From assembly GCF_000982415.1 (NCBI RefSeq), contig NZ_LANI01000022.1, forward strand, positions 61,645-125,644: a stretch of DNA of 64,000 nucleotides, given 5' to 3'. Source of the DNA: Kiloniella litopenaei. GTDB lineage: Bacteria > Pseudomonadota > Alphaproteobacteria > Kiloniellales > Kiloniellaceae. Shown piece after piece: positions 27,441 to 36,156 of the stretch (positions within the stretch are counted from its first letter, which is position 1; the number at the start of each line of letters is the position of its first letter). The notes under the pieces are model-generated. The model did not search any database and was not told where the DNA came from. It saw only the letters and a program-made list of their open reading frames with translations. A program made the position numbers and the translations under genes.

Positions 27441-28055
27441 TCAGGCTGCGTCACTCAAAGGTGTTTTTTGCATGCCAACAAAATTTGGCAGCGCTTCAAT
27501 TCTGGAAACCCAGGCCTGGATATTAGGATAAGGGTCAAGAGAAACGCCGCCTTCAGGCGCGTGTGCGATGTAGGTATAAGCTGCGATATCAGCAATAGTT
27601 ACCTTCGCCCCAACCAGATAACTTTGTCCATCAAGGATCTTGTTCATCGTTTCAAAAAGCGTTGCCGCACGTGCTTTGGCAACGTCATGATCAAGCTTTG
27701 CACCAAACACAGTGACTAAACGTGCCGTCGCAGGACCAGATGCAATCGGGCCGGCTGCGATAGAAAGCCAGCCTTGTATTGCTGCTTCTTCCTGTGGCGA
27801 ACCCAAGCTCCAGGCCTCACCACCGTATGTACGGGCCAGATAGATAAGAATACCGTTGGAATCCCACAGAATAATACCGTTATCATCAAGAACAGGAACC
27901 TGCCCAAAGGGATGCATTTTCAAAAATTCTGCATCCTTATGCGCGCCAGCCATCAAATCGACATCAATCAACTCGTACTCAAGTTCCAGCAATGAGAGAA
28001 ACAGTTCAACACGATGCGCATGACCGGAAAGTGCATGGCGATATAATTTAATCAT
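27441..28055 (-). CDS. Glutathione S-transferase
   Basis: A 204-residue cytosolic GST. The thioredoxin-like N-terminal domain shows LYRHALSGHAHRVELFLSLL, HPFGQVPVLDDNGIILWDSN (cis-Pro and glutathione-binding Asp-Ser in the family), and the all-helical C-terminal domain has VGAKVTIADIAAYTYIA. It likely conjugates or reduces electrophiles with glutathione; the true substrate is not readable. It is divergent from a LysR regulator that probably controls it. Confidence 0.9.
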   Translation of the reverse strand: MIKLYRHALSGHAHRVELFLSLLELEYELIDVDLMAGAHKDAEFLKMHPFGQVPVLDDNGIILWDSNGILIYLARTYGGEAWSLGSPQEEAAIQGWLSIAAGPIASGPATARLVTVFGAKLDHDVAKARAATLFETMNKILDGQSYLVGAKVTIADIAAYTYIAHAPEGGVSLDPYPNIQAWVSRIEALPNFVGMQKTPLSDAA

Positions 28056-28204
28056 TTTCTAACCCTTGGAATTCTAAATCAAAATATTGATCACTCATTT
28101 CAGAAACGGAGAATTCCCCGCCATCTGTTAATAAAATAATTTACTAGCCTTTTATTTACTACCCATAGATATTGGACATAATTATAAACAAAATAGATAT
28201 AATA

Positions 28205-29107
28205 ATGGATACACTTAAGAGTATGCGTGTTTTTACCGCAGTCGTTGAACACGGTAGCTTCACCGCAGCTTCAAAGAGCCTGGGCATTTCAACGATGCTC
28301 GCCAGTAAACATGTCAAAAACCTTGAAGAAAAAATTCAAGCCCGTCTTCTCAACCGAACGACACGTAAAGTTAGCGTCACCGAACTCGGGCAAGAGTTTT
28401 ATGATCGATCGCTTTTAATCATTGAACAAAGTGATGAATTACTTGATCTCGTCAGTGAACAAACTGACTCTATAAAAGGGCATCTTCGCGTCACAGCCCC
28501 CAGAGTTCTCGGTGAAGAGATCGTGGTCGATTGCGCCAATGACTTTATGAAACTTCACCCCGAAGTCACACTGGATTTAAGATTGGAAGAAAGAACAGTA
28601 GATATTATTCAAGAGGGAATAGACGTCGCGATAAGATTAGGCACCCTCAACGATAGCAGTCTAATTGCCAGACACCTCGCTAAATACAAATACCTGCTTT
28701 GTGCGACACCAGGATACCTAAAAGAACGCGGAACACCAACACATCCCAATCAATTAATCGATCATGATTGTATTCTTGGATCAACCATCAGTCCGACAAA
28801 TCAACTGGACTTTGTTATTGATGGAAAAAAAACAGCGTTAACCATCAAGCCTCGCGCACGCGTCAATGCGGCCCAACCTATTAAGAAAATGACTTTAGAA
28901 GGTCACGGCATTGGTATGTGCCTGATTTCCACCGTCAAAGAAGACCTCGCAGTGGGCCGCCTTGTCCGCGTTCTTGAAGAATTCGAAGCCTATGACAGAA
29001 GTGCCTATGTAATCTATCCTCACCGGCGGCATCTAGCACCGCGAGTTAAGGCTTTTGTAGATCATGTTGCCCTGTACTTCAAAAGGTCAGACAAGGTTGA
29101 ACACTAA
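28205..29107 (+). CDS. LysR-family transcriptional regulator
   Basis: A 300-residue LysR protein. The winged HTH is at about 1-60 (MRVFTAVVEHGSFTAASKSL and the AS-K-HVKNLEE recognition helix), followed by the two-lobed effector domain (LRVTAPRVLGEEIV, DVAIRLGTLNDSSLIARHL), the CrgA/AaeR-like subgroup. I take the ATG at 28205 over an in-frame ATG 11 codons earlier because LysR proteins of this type begin MDTLKSM. It is divergent from the GST gene across 149 bp and is its likely regulator. Its 3' end overlaps the DUF3179 gene by 4 bp. Confidence 0.92.
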   Translation: MDTLKSMRVFTAVVEHGSFTAASKSLGISTMLASKHVKNLEEKIQARLLNRTTRKVSVTELGQEFYDRSLLIIEQSDELLDLVSEQTDSIKGHLRVTAPRVLGEEIVVDCANDFMKLHPEVTLDLRLEERTVDIIQEGIDVAIRLGTLNDSSLIARHLAKYKYLLCATPGYLKERGTPTHPNQLIDHDCILGSTISPTNQLDFVIDGKKTALTIKPRARVNAAQPIKKMTLEGHGIGMCLISTVKEDLAVGRLVRVLEEFEAYDRSAYVIYPHRRHLAPRVKAFVDHVALYFKRSDKVEH

Positions 29108-30471
29108 TTGGCAAAGGCCCCGGATTGACTATAGTTGTTCCAGGCAAACCAATAGGAAATGTGCCCCGGCAAACGTTTCAGTTTACGGCCATCACTCAAA
29201 ACCAGTGCGTCCTCTGTAATCTTCCATCTACCACTATTGCTTTCAAGATAATCACTCTTTTCTGACAGAGAAAAAACGTCACCATTTCCAGCATAGGCCC
29301 GAACTGTTCTGGTCTTTTCATCCCCTATCAAAATCACTTTCTGCCCATCTATTGTATCTTCAATAACCTGACCGTTTCGAAATTTCGAAAGCGGCCAAGC
29401 CTGCTCTCTGCCTTTTATACGCAGAACAAAAACATAAGATTTTGCGGTATTTTCACTTTGATCCACCAAGGCCGGAAACATCAGTTCTGGTGAGGCAAAA
29501 TACTCGCTATAAGCAACGCCGGATCCATAGTCTCTTCGAAACCCTGTATCAATATCAAGAACCGTTGTTTTTGGGTGGTGCGCCTTCCATTGTTCCCAGT
29601 TTGTAATGGTCACAGGTCTGGTTTTAAGTTCAAGATCTGTCCCCGTTAAAGTACCGACAACCGGACGTCCCGTAAACTGGTTCCAGAGCGAGTGCGTCCT
29701 TCTGTCGAACATAAGCTTGTTTGAGCGATAGAGAAAACCCGATGACCCAAAAATCAACGGCTCTTTTCCATCACCCAAATCAGTTTCGTACAAAATGCCC
29801 GACCCGCAAAGCGTACAGTAAGCCAAGGCAACCGGAACACCCCCAATGACGTCATTGAACATTTCATGCCAATTCATAATGCGGAGCGGGTAAGCTCTGG
29901 TATCGCCATTAATGGAAACGCCAAACACCAGATCATCATCGTGCATGTAATCGGCTTTTCTCGCGGGAATCATTCCTGGACGATCCAGCGAGGGGATACC
30001 GTCTTTTTGAACGCCACCCCATGCTATTTCCTCTAACCGAATAGAATGACGAACACCCGGAAAAAGAAAGTCAGCAAAATTCGGATCAATCAATTGAGCA
30101 ACACGGGCCTTGAAAATATCAAAGCCATCAAAGGGCTTAACTTCGGGGTGTTCTTCTTGCCAAAGCATCCAATCGCCCCAGCTTTGATCTGGCTGTCCTG
30201 TCAAAGAAACCAGTGTTGATCTAAGCCGGGCACTGTCGGGTTGGAAACGAAGTGCTTGAATCAAAGCAGGAACGACATCTGTCTTTCCGCGTTGTTCGAA
30301 AATCGCAAGATTTCTATCCCTGTCTTCATGACTGCCCACTACAACCTGCAGACTCTGCTCAACAAGAAGAGGGGTATGTTGAGCATTTTGAGCCTGAAGG
30401 TGCAGTGGTAACACACAGAGGAACATAGACAACAGCAGGGCAAAAGCCCTTTGTGCAGAAATAAAGACCAT
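29104..30471 (-). CDS. DUF3179 domain exported protein
   Basis: A 455-residue protein from the ATG at 30469-30471, which has AGGAT 8 nt upstream; an ATG ten codons earlier is rejected. The signal peptide covers about residues 1-28 (AFALLLSMFLCVLPLHLQAQ). The DUF3179 core has GDTRAYPLRIMNWHEMFND, LAYCTLCGSGILYE with paired Cys, and SLWNQFTGRPVVGTL. The family function is unknown; the CxxC-like Cys pair suggests redox or metal binding. It overlaps the convergent LysR gene by 4 bp. Confidence 0.85.
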   Translation of the reverse strand: MVFISAQRAFALLLSMFLCVLPLHLQAQNAQHTPLLVEQSLQVVVGSHEDRDRNLAIFEQRGKTDVVPALIQALRFQPDSARLRSTLVSLTGQPDQSWGDWMLWQEEHPEVKPFDGFDIFKARVAQLIDPNFADFLFPGVRHSIRLEEIAWGGVQKDGIPSLDRPGMIPARKADYMHDDDLVFGVSINGDTRAYPLRIMNWHEMFNDVIGGVPVALAYCTLCGSGILYETDLGDGKEPLIFGSSGFLYRSNKLMFDRRTHSLWNQFTGRPVVGTLTGTDLELKTRPVTITNWEQWKAHHPKTTVLDIDTGFRRDYGSGVAYSEYFASPELMFPALVDQSENTAKSYVFVLRIKGREQAWPLSKFRNGQVIEDTIDGQKVILIGDEKTRTVRAYAGNGDVFSLSEKSDYLESNSGRWKITEDALVLSDGRKLKRLPGHISYWFAWNNYSQSGAFAN

Positions 30472-30592
30472 AATATCCTCGCGACCTTCGAACACTCTCA
30501 AGGTAAGCAGAGATCATTAAGGGGTAAAAACACGGCACGTCACAGTTCTGTGACGTTAATTTGAACTGTGACATTCGTTTGGACAGGCAGAA

Positions 30593-31969
30593 CTAATTCC
30601 TGTTCGGCCAGAGCTCATGATGGCTATCAATCACAAAGGCATGCTTGTGTACCTGTTTGGGGTGATAATGGGGGTGGCGATGCGGTTCTGGCCCTTCCCA
30701 GCCTTCGTGTTCGTGCTGGTGGTGTTCATCATGTGTATGCAAATGCAAATGAGACACTTCCGGATGTTCATGAGTTAACACGGCACTATCCTTTGCTGGC
30801 CATACAATCATGGCAACGACCAACCCGCCAAGTACACCACCTGCACTGACCAGAAACGTTTCTGATAATCCGAGGTAAAGCCCCAACCAGCCAGCAGCCG
30901 GATAGGCAATAAGCCAGCAGGCGTGTGACAAGGCAAAATGACTGGCAAATAATGCGGGGAGGTCCTGCTTATGTGCCGAGCGCTTTAAGAGCAAACCACC
31001 CGGTGTCTGGATTAAGGAGGTCCCTGCCCCAATCAAACACCAGACAATCAAAGCAAGGCTGTAGGTCAGCTCAAACGAACCCGCGACAAGAGTGATTAAC
31101 AGGACCACAGCTCCCAGAAGCATGATGGATCGTGGTTCGAACTCATCAAGTATTTTTCGTAAGCTCAAGGCAACACACATAGATCCCAAACCGGCCGCCC
31201 CAAGAAAAACAGCGACGTCACTCTCGCTGCCATCAAGTACTTCACGTACGTAAACAATGGTATTTACAATCACCATGACACCAGCTGCAGAAACAGCGAA
31301 GCTCAAGGCAAGCAAACCTCGCAATCGAGGCGTCGCGAGGTAAATTCTGGTCCCGCGAGAAACTTTTCTAAAAAAGTTTTTCTCTTCTTCCGTTGGTTCG
31401 ACTTTGGGCAGAATGACGGAAATGACAAGTATAGCAGAGGCCAGGAAGCCAATAATCGTTCCCAAAAACAACCAATGAAAGCTCATGATAGATAATAATA
31501 ATCCAGCAACAAGTGGGCTCAACAAGGCTTCCAGATCATAAGATAAGCGGGACAAAGACAATGCTTTTGTAAAATCACTCTCTTCTGGCAAAACATCAGG
31601 GATCGTCGCTTGAAAAGTCGGGGTGAAGGCCGCAGAAAAGGACTGAAATAAAAACACCAGTAGATAGATCTGCCAGACTTCCGTTACAAAGGGAAGAAAC
31701 AGCACCATGCCTGCACGGCATAAATCCAGAGTAACCAAAAAACTTTTACGCGGCACCCGGTCAGCAAATGCCCCAACAACCGGGGCAATTCCGACGTAGG
31801 CAACCATTTTAAGAGCTAAGGCAGTTCCTAAAACAGCCCCCGCATTTGCCCCGGCCAAGTCATATGCAAGAAGGCCAAGAGCAACCGTTGTTAATCCACT
31901 GCCCATCAGGGACAAAATCTGGGCAGCAAACAAATTCCGGTAAATCCTGTTTTTTAGAATGCTAAGCAT
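30593..31969 (-). CDS. MFS metal exporter with His-rich C-terminus (NreB-like)
   Basis: A 458-residue major facilitator with about 12 membrane segments (first at about 14-36, LFAAQILSLMGSGLTTVALG) and the MFS loop ADRVPRKSFL between helices 2 and 3. The last ~60 residues contain about 18 His, for example HLHLHTHDEHHQHEHEG and HRHPHYHPKQVHKH. This layout matches nickel exporters of the NreB/NrsD type. I start at the ATG at 31967-31969 (MLSILKNRIYRNLF): upstream in-frame ATGs at 32005 and 32101 would lie at or before the predicted transcription start. The operator at 32012-32028 supports metal control. Ni, Co or another metal cannot be decided. Confidence 0.82.
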   Translation of the reverse strand: MLSILKNRIYRNLFAAQILSLMGSGLTTVALGLLAYDLAGANAGAVLGTALALKMVAYVGIAPVVGAFADRVPRKSFLVTLDLCRAGMVLFLPFVTEVWQIYLLVFLFQSFSAAFTPTFQATIPDVLPEESDFTKALSLSRLSYDLEALLSPLVAGLLLSIMSFHWLFLGTIIGFLASAILVISVILPKVEPTEEEKNFFRKVSRGTRIYLATPRLRGLLALSFAVSAAGVMVIVNTIVYVREVLDGSESDVAVFLGAAGLGSMCVALSLRKILDEFEPRSIMLLGAVVLLITLVAGSFELTYSLALIVWCLIGAGTSLIQTPGGLLLKRSAHKQDLPALFASHFALSHACWLIAYPAAGWLGLYLGLSETFLVSAGGVLGGLVVAMIVWPAKDSAVLTHEHPEVSHLHLHTHDEHHQHEHEGWEGPEPHRHPHYHPKQVHKHAFVIDSHHELWPNRN

Positions 31970-32006
31970 AATAAAAGTCTTACCAAAGGTTATGTTTGTT
32001 TTCATT

Positions 32007-32035
32007 TTGATATCCCCCCTAGGGGGATTGGTCAA
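32007..32035 (-). promoter_or_regulatory. Promoter of the His-rich exporter gene
   Basis: Minus strand TTGACC at 32030-32035, a 17-bp spacer, and TATCAA at 32007-32012. Transcription would start near 32000, about 30 nt before the chosen start codon at 31969. Confidence 0.7.
32012..32028. promoter_or_regulatory. G/C-tract inverted repeat, probable CsoR/RcnR-type operator
   Basis: ATCCCCC-CTA-GGGGGAT, with a perfect 12-bp core CCCCCTAGGGGG at 32015-32026. It fills the spacer between the -35 and -10 boxes of the exporter promoter. G-tract inverted repeats of this type are the known targets of CsoR/RcnR/InrS repressors, which sense Cu, Ni or Co. No such regulator gene is in the window. Confidence 0.7.
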
Positions 32036-32253
32036 GTTTTCCACTATAGAAAAATATGAATCAAAAAAGAGAAAACCCGTAAACTTCAAGAAATTAAGCA
32101 ACTCTAATAATTTGTTTTTAAAAGATTTATTTAATCATTTCACAGGAAGAACAATTTTTTTAAGCATCATGACAAATTATTTACCTTTTGCACTTTAAGC
32201 TTCTGCTCAAAATTCAATAGAAGCAATAATTGTGCGGTTAAGGAGCAAGAGGT

Positions 32254-34506
32254 ATGAACGTCCCAAATACTAATGATTCCCATAAAGAGGACGTAGGGGA
32301 TGAAAACGTTGGCGACATGCCTAATACAGAAGAAACCAGCACCAGCGTTATCGATGACAATATAAATAATAATCACACGTTGGAAGATAACGAAGTAAGC
32401 CAAGCTACAAATGAAGCACCGCAAATAAAGTTTGGTATTGGTAAACGCCTTATTCTTTCTTTTGGTATAGTCGCTGCAATGACTATTCTGGTTAGTTGTA
32501 TAAGCTGGTATAATCTGTCCAAACTTTCCCAAACCCAACAAGCCCTCACAGAAGAAACTGTCCCCGCTATAACCGCAGCGCTGAAACTTTCCGAGGAAAT
32601 ATCACGCTTGGCTGCAACCGCACCGCTTTTAGAGTCAGCATCAGATACAGCACTACGTGATCAAAGGTTTTTAGAGCTACAAAGCTCTATTTTGTCTGCC
32701 CAAGGCCACCTATCAAACCTAACCCAGCTAAATGTCAGCCAGGAAACCGTCAACAATATCCAAACAAGTTTGGGCGATATCGGACCAAAAATTGACGAAC
32801 TTCGCGAATTGGGGAATGAAAAACAAACCTACGCACTCCGCAGACAAGAATTGGGGAAACAACTATCATCCTACAGAGAATTGGTTGCCAAAGAGATCGC
32901 ACCCCACCTTATCAAAGTTAGGCTTGGTGTCATCGATGGAGAAGGTGAGCCCCTACAGCTGTTCCAGTTACAACAGGGCTTATTAGATTTTAAAGGATCA
33001 ACCAACCTTCTAATTGGTCTTCTCGCAGAAGGTGGACAAACCAATACGCTGGAAGATATTGAGAAAATTGAACAGCTTTTCCTGACGTCTCTAGGTTCAA
33101 TGGCGACACCCCTTTCGAAACTGTCGCAAACCCAGAAGGTGGAAAAACTTTCAGAACTTTTCCAAAATCTCTTAACTCTTGGTAGCAAGGGAGATCTTCA
33201 GAATAATATCTTTACCCTTCGCAAAGCCGAGCTGACAGCGCAGAATAAAAGCAACGCGATCATGGAAGAAACCAGAGCGATCGCAGAAAATCTCTCGGGG
33301 CAAATCAGTGAACTTGTAAGCAATACCGAAGCAGGTATTGCTGTCACGGCAGAAGAAAACAAAGCATCATCCAAACAAACAGAAATCATAATGATTGTCA
33401 TAGCAGTCGCAGCACTGGTTGTGTCTGTATTAATTGGCTGGCTGTATGTTGTTCGTTCTCTGCTAAGCCGTCTTATGGGACTCGTTCATTCCATGGAACA
33501 AATTGCCAATGGCGATTTGACGACAAGTATTATGCGTAACGGAAATGATGAAATCAGTAAAATGGGCTTTGCCCTGGCCCAACTTCGGAACGTTTCACGC
33601 GAAGCAGAAGCACTAAAAGCAGAACAAGAACTCAATGAGGCCCGCGTAGAGGAAGAAAAGCGACAGAACGCAGAAAAAATGGCAAACGATTTTGATGCCT
33701 CTGTTGGTTCATCCATTGGTATTCTTTCCAGCAATGTCACCGTTATGCGTGATCAGGCCAAAGAAATGCAAAACCTAGCCGCTGGATCGCAAAGAGAAGC
33801 ACAGGAAATCAGTGGCGCAAGTGAGGCCATGTCCAATGACATATCTACTGTTGCTGCCGCGACTGAAGAGCTTTCAGCATCTATTTCTGAAATCTCTAAC
33901 CTGGTCAATAAATCAACAGATTGTTCAAACAATGCTGTTGAACGTGCGGCAACAATGAACGGTAATATTTCCCGCCTTAATGAAGGATCTCAGGAAATTG
34001 AAAATGTCATTAGTATGATCAGTGGAATTGCCGAACAAACCAATCTTCTTGCGCTAAACGCCACGATTGAAGCCGCCCGTGCCGGAGAGGCAGGAAAGGG
34101 ATTTGCTGTTGTTGCCGCCGAAGTTAAAAACCTGTCAAACCAGACCACATCGGCGACAGAGGACATTCGCTCCCTTATCGGCAATATCCAAAGCGAGATC
34201 AGCAGTGCTGTTGACGCTGCAGAGCAAATTGATAATGTCATCAAGGAAATAAATGAAATCGCCAGCGGAATCTCAACAGCCGTAGAAGAACAAGGTGGTG
34301 CAACCCGCGAGATCAGCCAGACAGTCAATCAGTCTGCGAATAACTGTTCCGTTATTGCCGAACGTGTACAAGAAGTTTCCACCGCCCTAAACCAAACCAA
34401 TCAATCAATGGAACAGGTCATAGGCGGAGTCCAAAAGATTGATCAAGAAAGCTCTCTGCTAACAGAAAATGTAGATCAGTTCCTTAATTCTGTTCGCGGT
34501 CAATAG
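32254..34506 (+). CDS. Methyl-accepting chemotaxis protein
   Basis: A 750-residue transmembrane chemoreceptor. An acidic, Asn/Thr-rich leader of about 65 residues precedes the first membrane segment (about 69-92, ILSFGIVAAMTILVSCISWY). A helical periplasmic sensor of about 280 residues follows, then membrane segment two (about 375-400, IMIVIAVAALVVSVLIGWLY), a HAMP domain, and a coiled-coil signalling domain whose hairpin tip includes GIAEQTNLLALNATIEAARA. No CheR/CheB tethering pentapeptide is seen at the end (SVRGQ). AAGGAG precedes the ATG by 8 nt, so the long leader is real. The ligand is unknown. Confidence 0.93.
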   Translation: MNVPNTNDSHKEDVGDENVGDMPNTEETSTSVIDDNINNNHTLEDNEVSQATNEAPQIKFGIGKRLILSFGIVAAMTILVSCISWYNLSKLSQTQQALTEETVPAITAALKLSEEISRLAATAPLLESASDTALRDQRFLELQSSILSAQGHLSNLTQLNVSQETVNNIQTSLGDIGPKIDELRELGNEKQTYALRRQELGKQLSSYRELVAKEIAPHLIKVRLGVIDGEGEPLQLFQLQQGLLDFKGSTNLLIGLLAEGGQTNTLEDIEKIEQLFLTSLGSMATPLSKLSQTQKVEKLSELFQNLLTLGSKGDLQNNIFTLRKAELTAQNKSNAIMEETRAIAENLSGQISELVSNTEAGIAVTAEENKASSKQTEIIMIVIAVAALVVSVLIGWLYVVRSLLSRLMGLVHSMEQIANGDLTTSIMRNGNDEISKMGFALAQLRNVSREAEALKAEQELNEARVEEEKRQNAEKMANDFDASVGSSIGILSSNVTVMRDQAKEMQNLAAGSQREAQEISGASEAMSNDISTVAAATEELSASISEISNLVNKSTDCSNNAVERAATMNGNISRLNEGSQEIENVISMISGIAEQTNLLALNATIEAARAGEAGKGFAVVAAEVKNLSNQTTSATEDIRSLIGNIQSEISSAVDAAEQIDNVIKEINEIASGISTAVEEQGGATREISQTVNQSANNCSVIAERVQEVSTALNQTNQSMEQVIGGVQKIDQESSLLTENVDQFLNSVRGQ

Positions 34507-34522
34507 TTACAAAATCAACCCA

Positions 34523-34554
34523 AGCCCCGGATCATTTTCTATCCGGGGCTTTTT
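34523..34554 (+). terminator. Rho-independent terminator of the chemoreceptor gene
   Basis: Perfect 10-bp stem AGCCCCGGAT/ATCCGGGGCT with an 8-nt loop and TTTTT, 16 bp after the stop codon. It also lies just beyond the convergent LysE gene but lacks a T-run in that direction. Confidence 0.9.
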
Positions 34555-34560
34555 CATGCC

Positions 34561-35184
34561 CTATGACACCGCTTTCATCACCAACGACAAGGCAATTGCC
34601 CACATAATAACACCAATGAAGCTATCCAGGATGCGCCATGCAATCGGCCTTTTGAATAGAGGTGCCAACCATTGTGCCCCTAAACTGAGCGAGAAAAACC
34701 ATAGGAAAGATGAAACAACAGCCCCCGCCCCAAACCATATTCTGCTATCTGCGGGGTATTGGCCACCAATAGACCCCAACAGGATCACAGTATCCAGATA
34801 GATGTGCGGATTTAAAAGGCTAACAGCCAACGTGGTCAGCACAGCTTTGATAAGTGTATCTGGGCCGCGATTTTGCTCTACTGTCAAAACATCTGGGTTT
34901 AGGGCTGATTTGAATGCCTTTAAACCATAGACAAAAAGAAAAAGGGCACCACCCCACATTGTAAAATGCAAAAGCAAGGGGATTGAGGTGATCAACACCC
35001 CCATACCCGCCACGCCAACAGTTATCAGTACTGCGTCAATAAAACTGCAGAGTGAAGCAATAAGATATTGATTGTTACGACGAAGGCCCTGGGTAAGAAC
35101 ATAGGCATTCTGTGCCCCAATCGCGATAATTAACCCAGCGCCAATACCCATTCCCTGAAAAAAGGGTGCAGCAATCCCAAACAT
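34561..35184 (-). CDS. LysE/ArgO-family amino acid exporter
   Basis: A 207-residue membrane protein with six hydrophobic segments and the LysE family signatures GLIIAIGAQNAYVLTQGLRR (near the N-terminus) and LLNPHIYLDTVILLG in the middle. Members export arginine, lysine or toxic analogues such as canavanine. An ArgP-like LysR regulator lies 1 kb away on the other strand, and ArgP controls argO in E. coli, which supports a basic amino acid exporter. A GST gene sits between the two. Confidence 0.9.
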   Translation of the reverse strand: MFGIAAPFFQGMGIGAGLIIAIGAQNAYVLTQGLRRNNQYLIASLCSFIDAVLITVGVAGMGVLITSIPLLLHFTMWGGALFLFVYGLKAFKSALNPDVLTVEQNRGPDTLIKAVLTTLAVSLLNPHIYLDTVILLGSIGGQYPADSRIWFGAGAVVSSFLWFFSLSLGAQWLAPLFKRPIAWRILDSFIGVIMWAIALSLVMKAVS

Positions 35185-35302
35185 TATCTCGTTCCTGTTA
35201 AATCAGCTAAAGCCACTTAGTTTTGATCTCAATGGTTTCAACTTAGACAATCACAAAGAACAAGTAATGCTTATAATATTTATACTGCATTAGATTTCTT
35301 AA

Positions 35303-35950
35303 TTATGCTTCATCTTCCTGAACAATCCAGGGTTCTGCCTTTCCGGCCTCTTCCCATTCTTGCCAGGCCGGAAGGTCTGTCATTGCAGAAGAATAGCGTT
35401 TCACAACAGGATCATCACTTAACTGATACTTGGCAATACGGTTGACGACCGGGGCAAACATCGCATCAGCATTGCAGAAGTCACCAAACAGAAAAGGACC
35501 ACCGGATTTTTCCAGACAATCGCGCCAGATCTCAATAATCCGTCGCAGGTCTTTATGAACGCCTTCTGAAACACTGATCGCTTCTTCCTTGCGGCGCATG
35601 TTCATGGGGCACTCTGCTCTTAGAGACAGAAACCCACCATGCATTTCATTGGAAATACACCGGGCCATAACCCGGTCAGATTGCTCAGCGGGCCACAGCC
35701 CTGTATCAGGAAACTTCTCTGCCAGATATTCAAGTATCGCCAGCGATTCCCAAACGGTCAGATCACCATCTTTTAAAACCGGTACTTTCTTGGTTGGTGA
35801 GAACTCCGCAAAGTGCCTGTGCCCAGTTGCTTCATCAAACTGGGAAAAAACCTCTTCAAATTCGATCCCTTTTACTTTTAGCGCGATCCAAGGACGCAAA
35901 GACCATGAAGAGTAATTTTTATTGGCAATAATCAACTTTAGATTTGGCAT
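35303..35950 (-). CDS. Glutathione S-transferase
   Basis: A 215-residue GST with the N-terminal segment IIANKNYSSWSLRPWIALKV (glutathione site Ser region), SPTKKVPVLKDGDLTVWESL and the C-terminal FLFGDFCNADAMFAPVVNRI. The sequence resembles the zeta/YfcF-like subgroup by motif order, but I cannot fix the class. It lies between lysE and argP with no obvious link to amino acid export. Confidence 0.9.
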   Translation of the reverse strand: MPNLKLIIANKNYSSWSLRPWIALKVKGIEFEEVFSQFDEATGHRHFAEFSPTKKVPVLKDGDLTVWESLAILEYLAEKFPDTGLWPAEQSDRVMARCISNEMHGGFLSLRAECPMNMRRKEEAISVSEGVHKDLRRIIEIWRDCLEKSGGPFLFGDFCNADAMFAPVVNRIAKYQLSDDPVVKRYSSAMTDLPAWQEWEEAGKAEPWIVQEDEA

Positions 35951-36156
35951 AACAACCTCTTTGGATCAGCTTTCAGAGAAATGTATCAGGTGTGCGGGAC
36001 ATACTATGATCAATAAATCACCCTTGTGCTACCAGCTGCTTTCTATTTGGCAGAACTTGTCGGAACTTTGTCATTATCCAACATCCCTTTTCAGTACCGA
36101 AAAAGCGCTCTACAATAAAATTTATGAAATGAAATAGATATTAGCCATACTAATTA

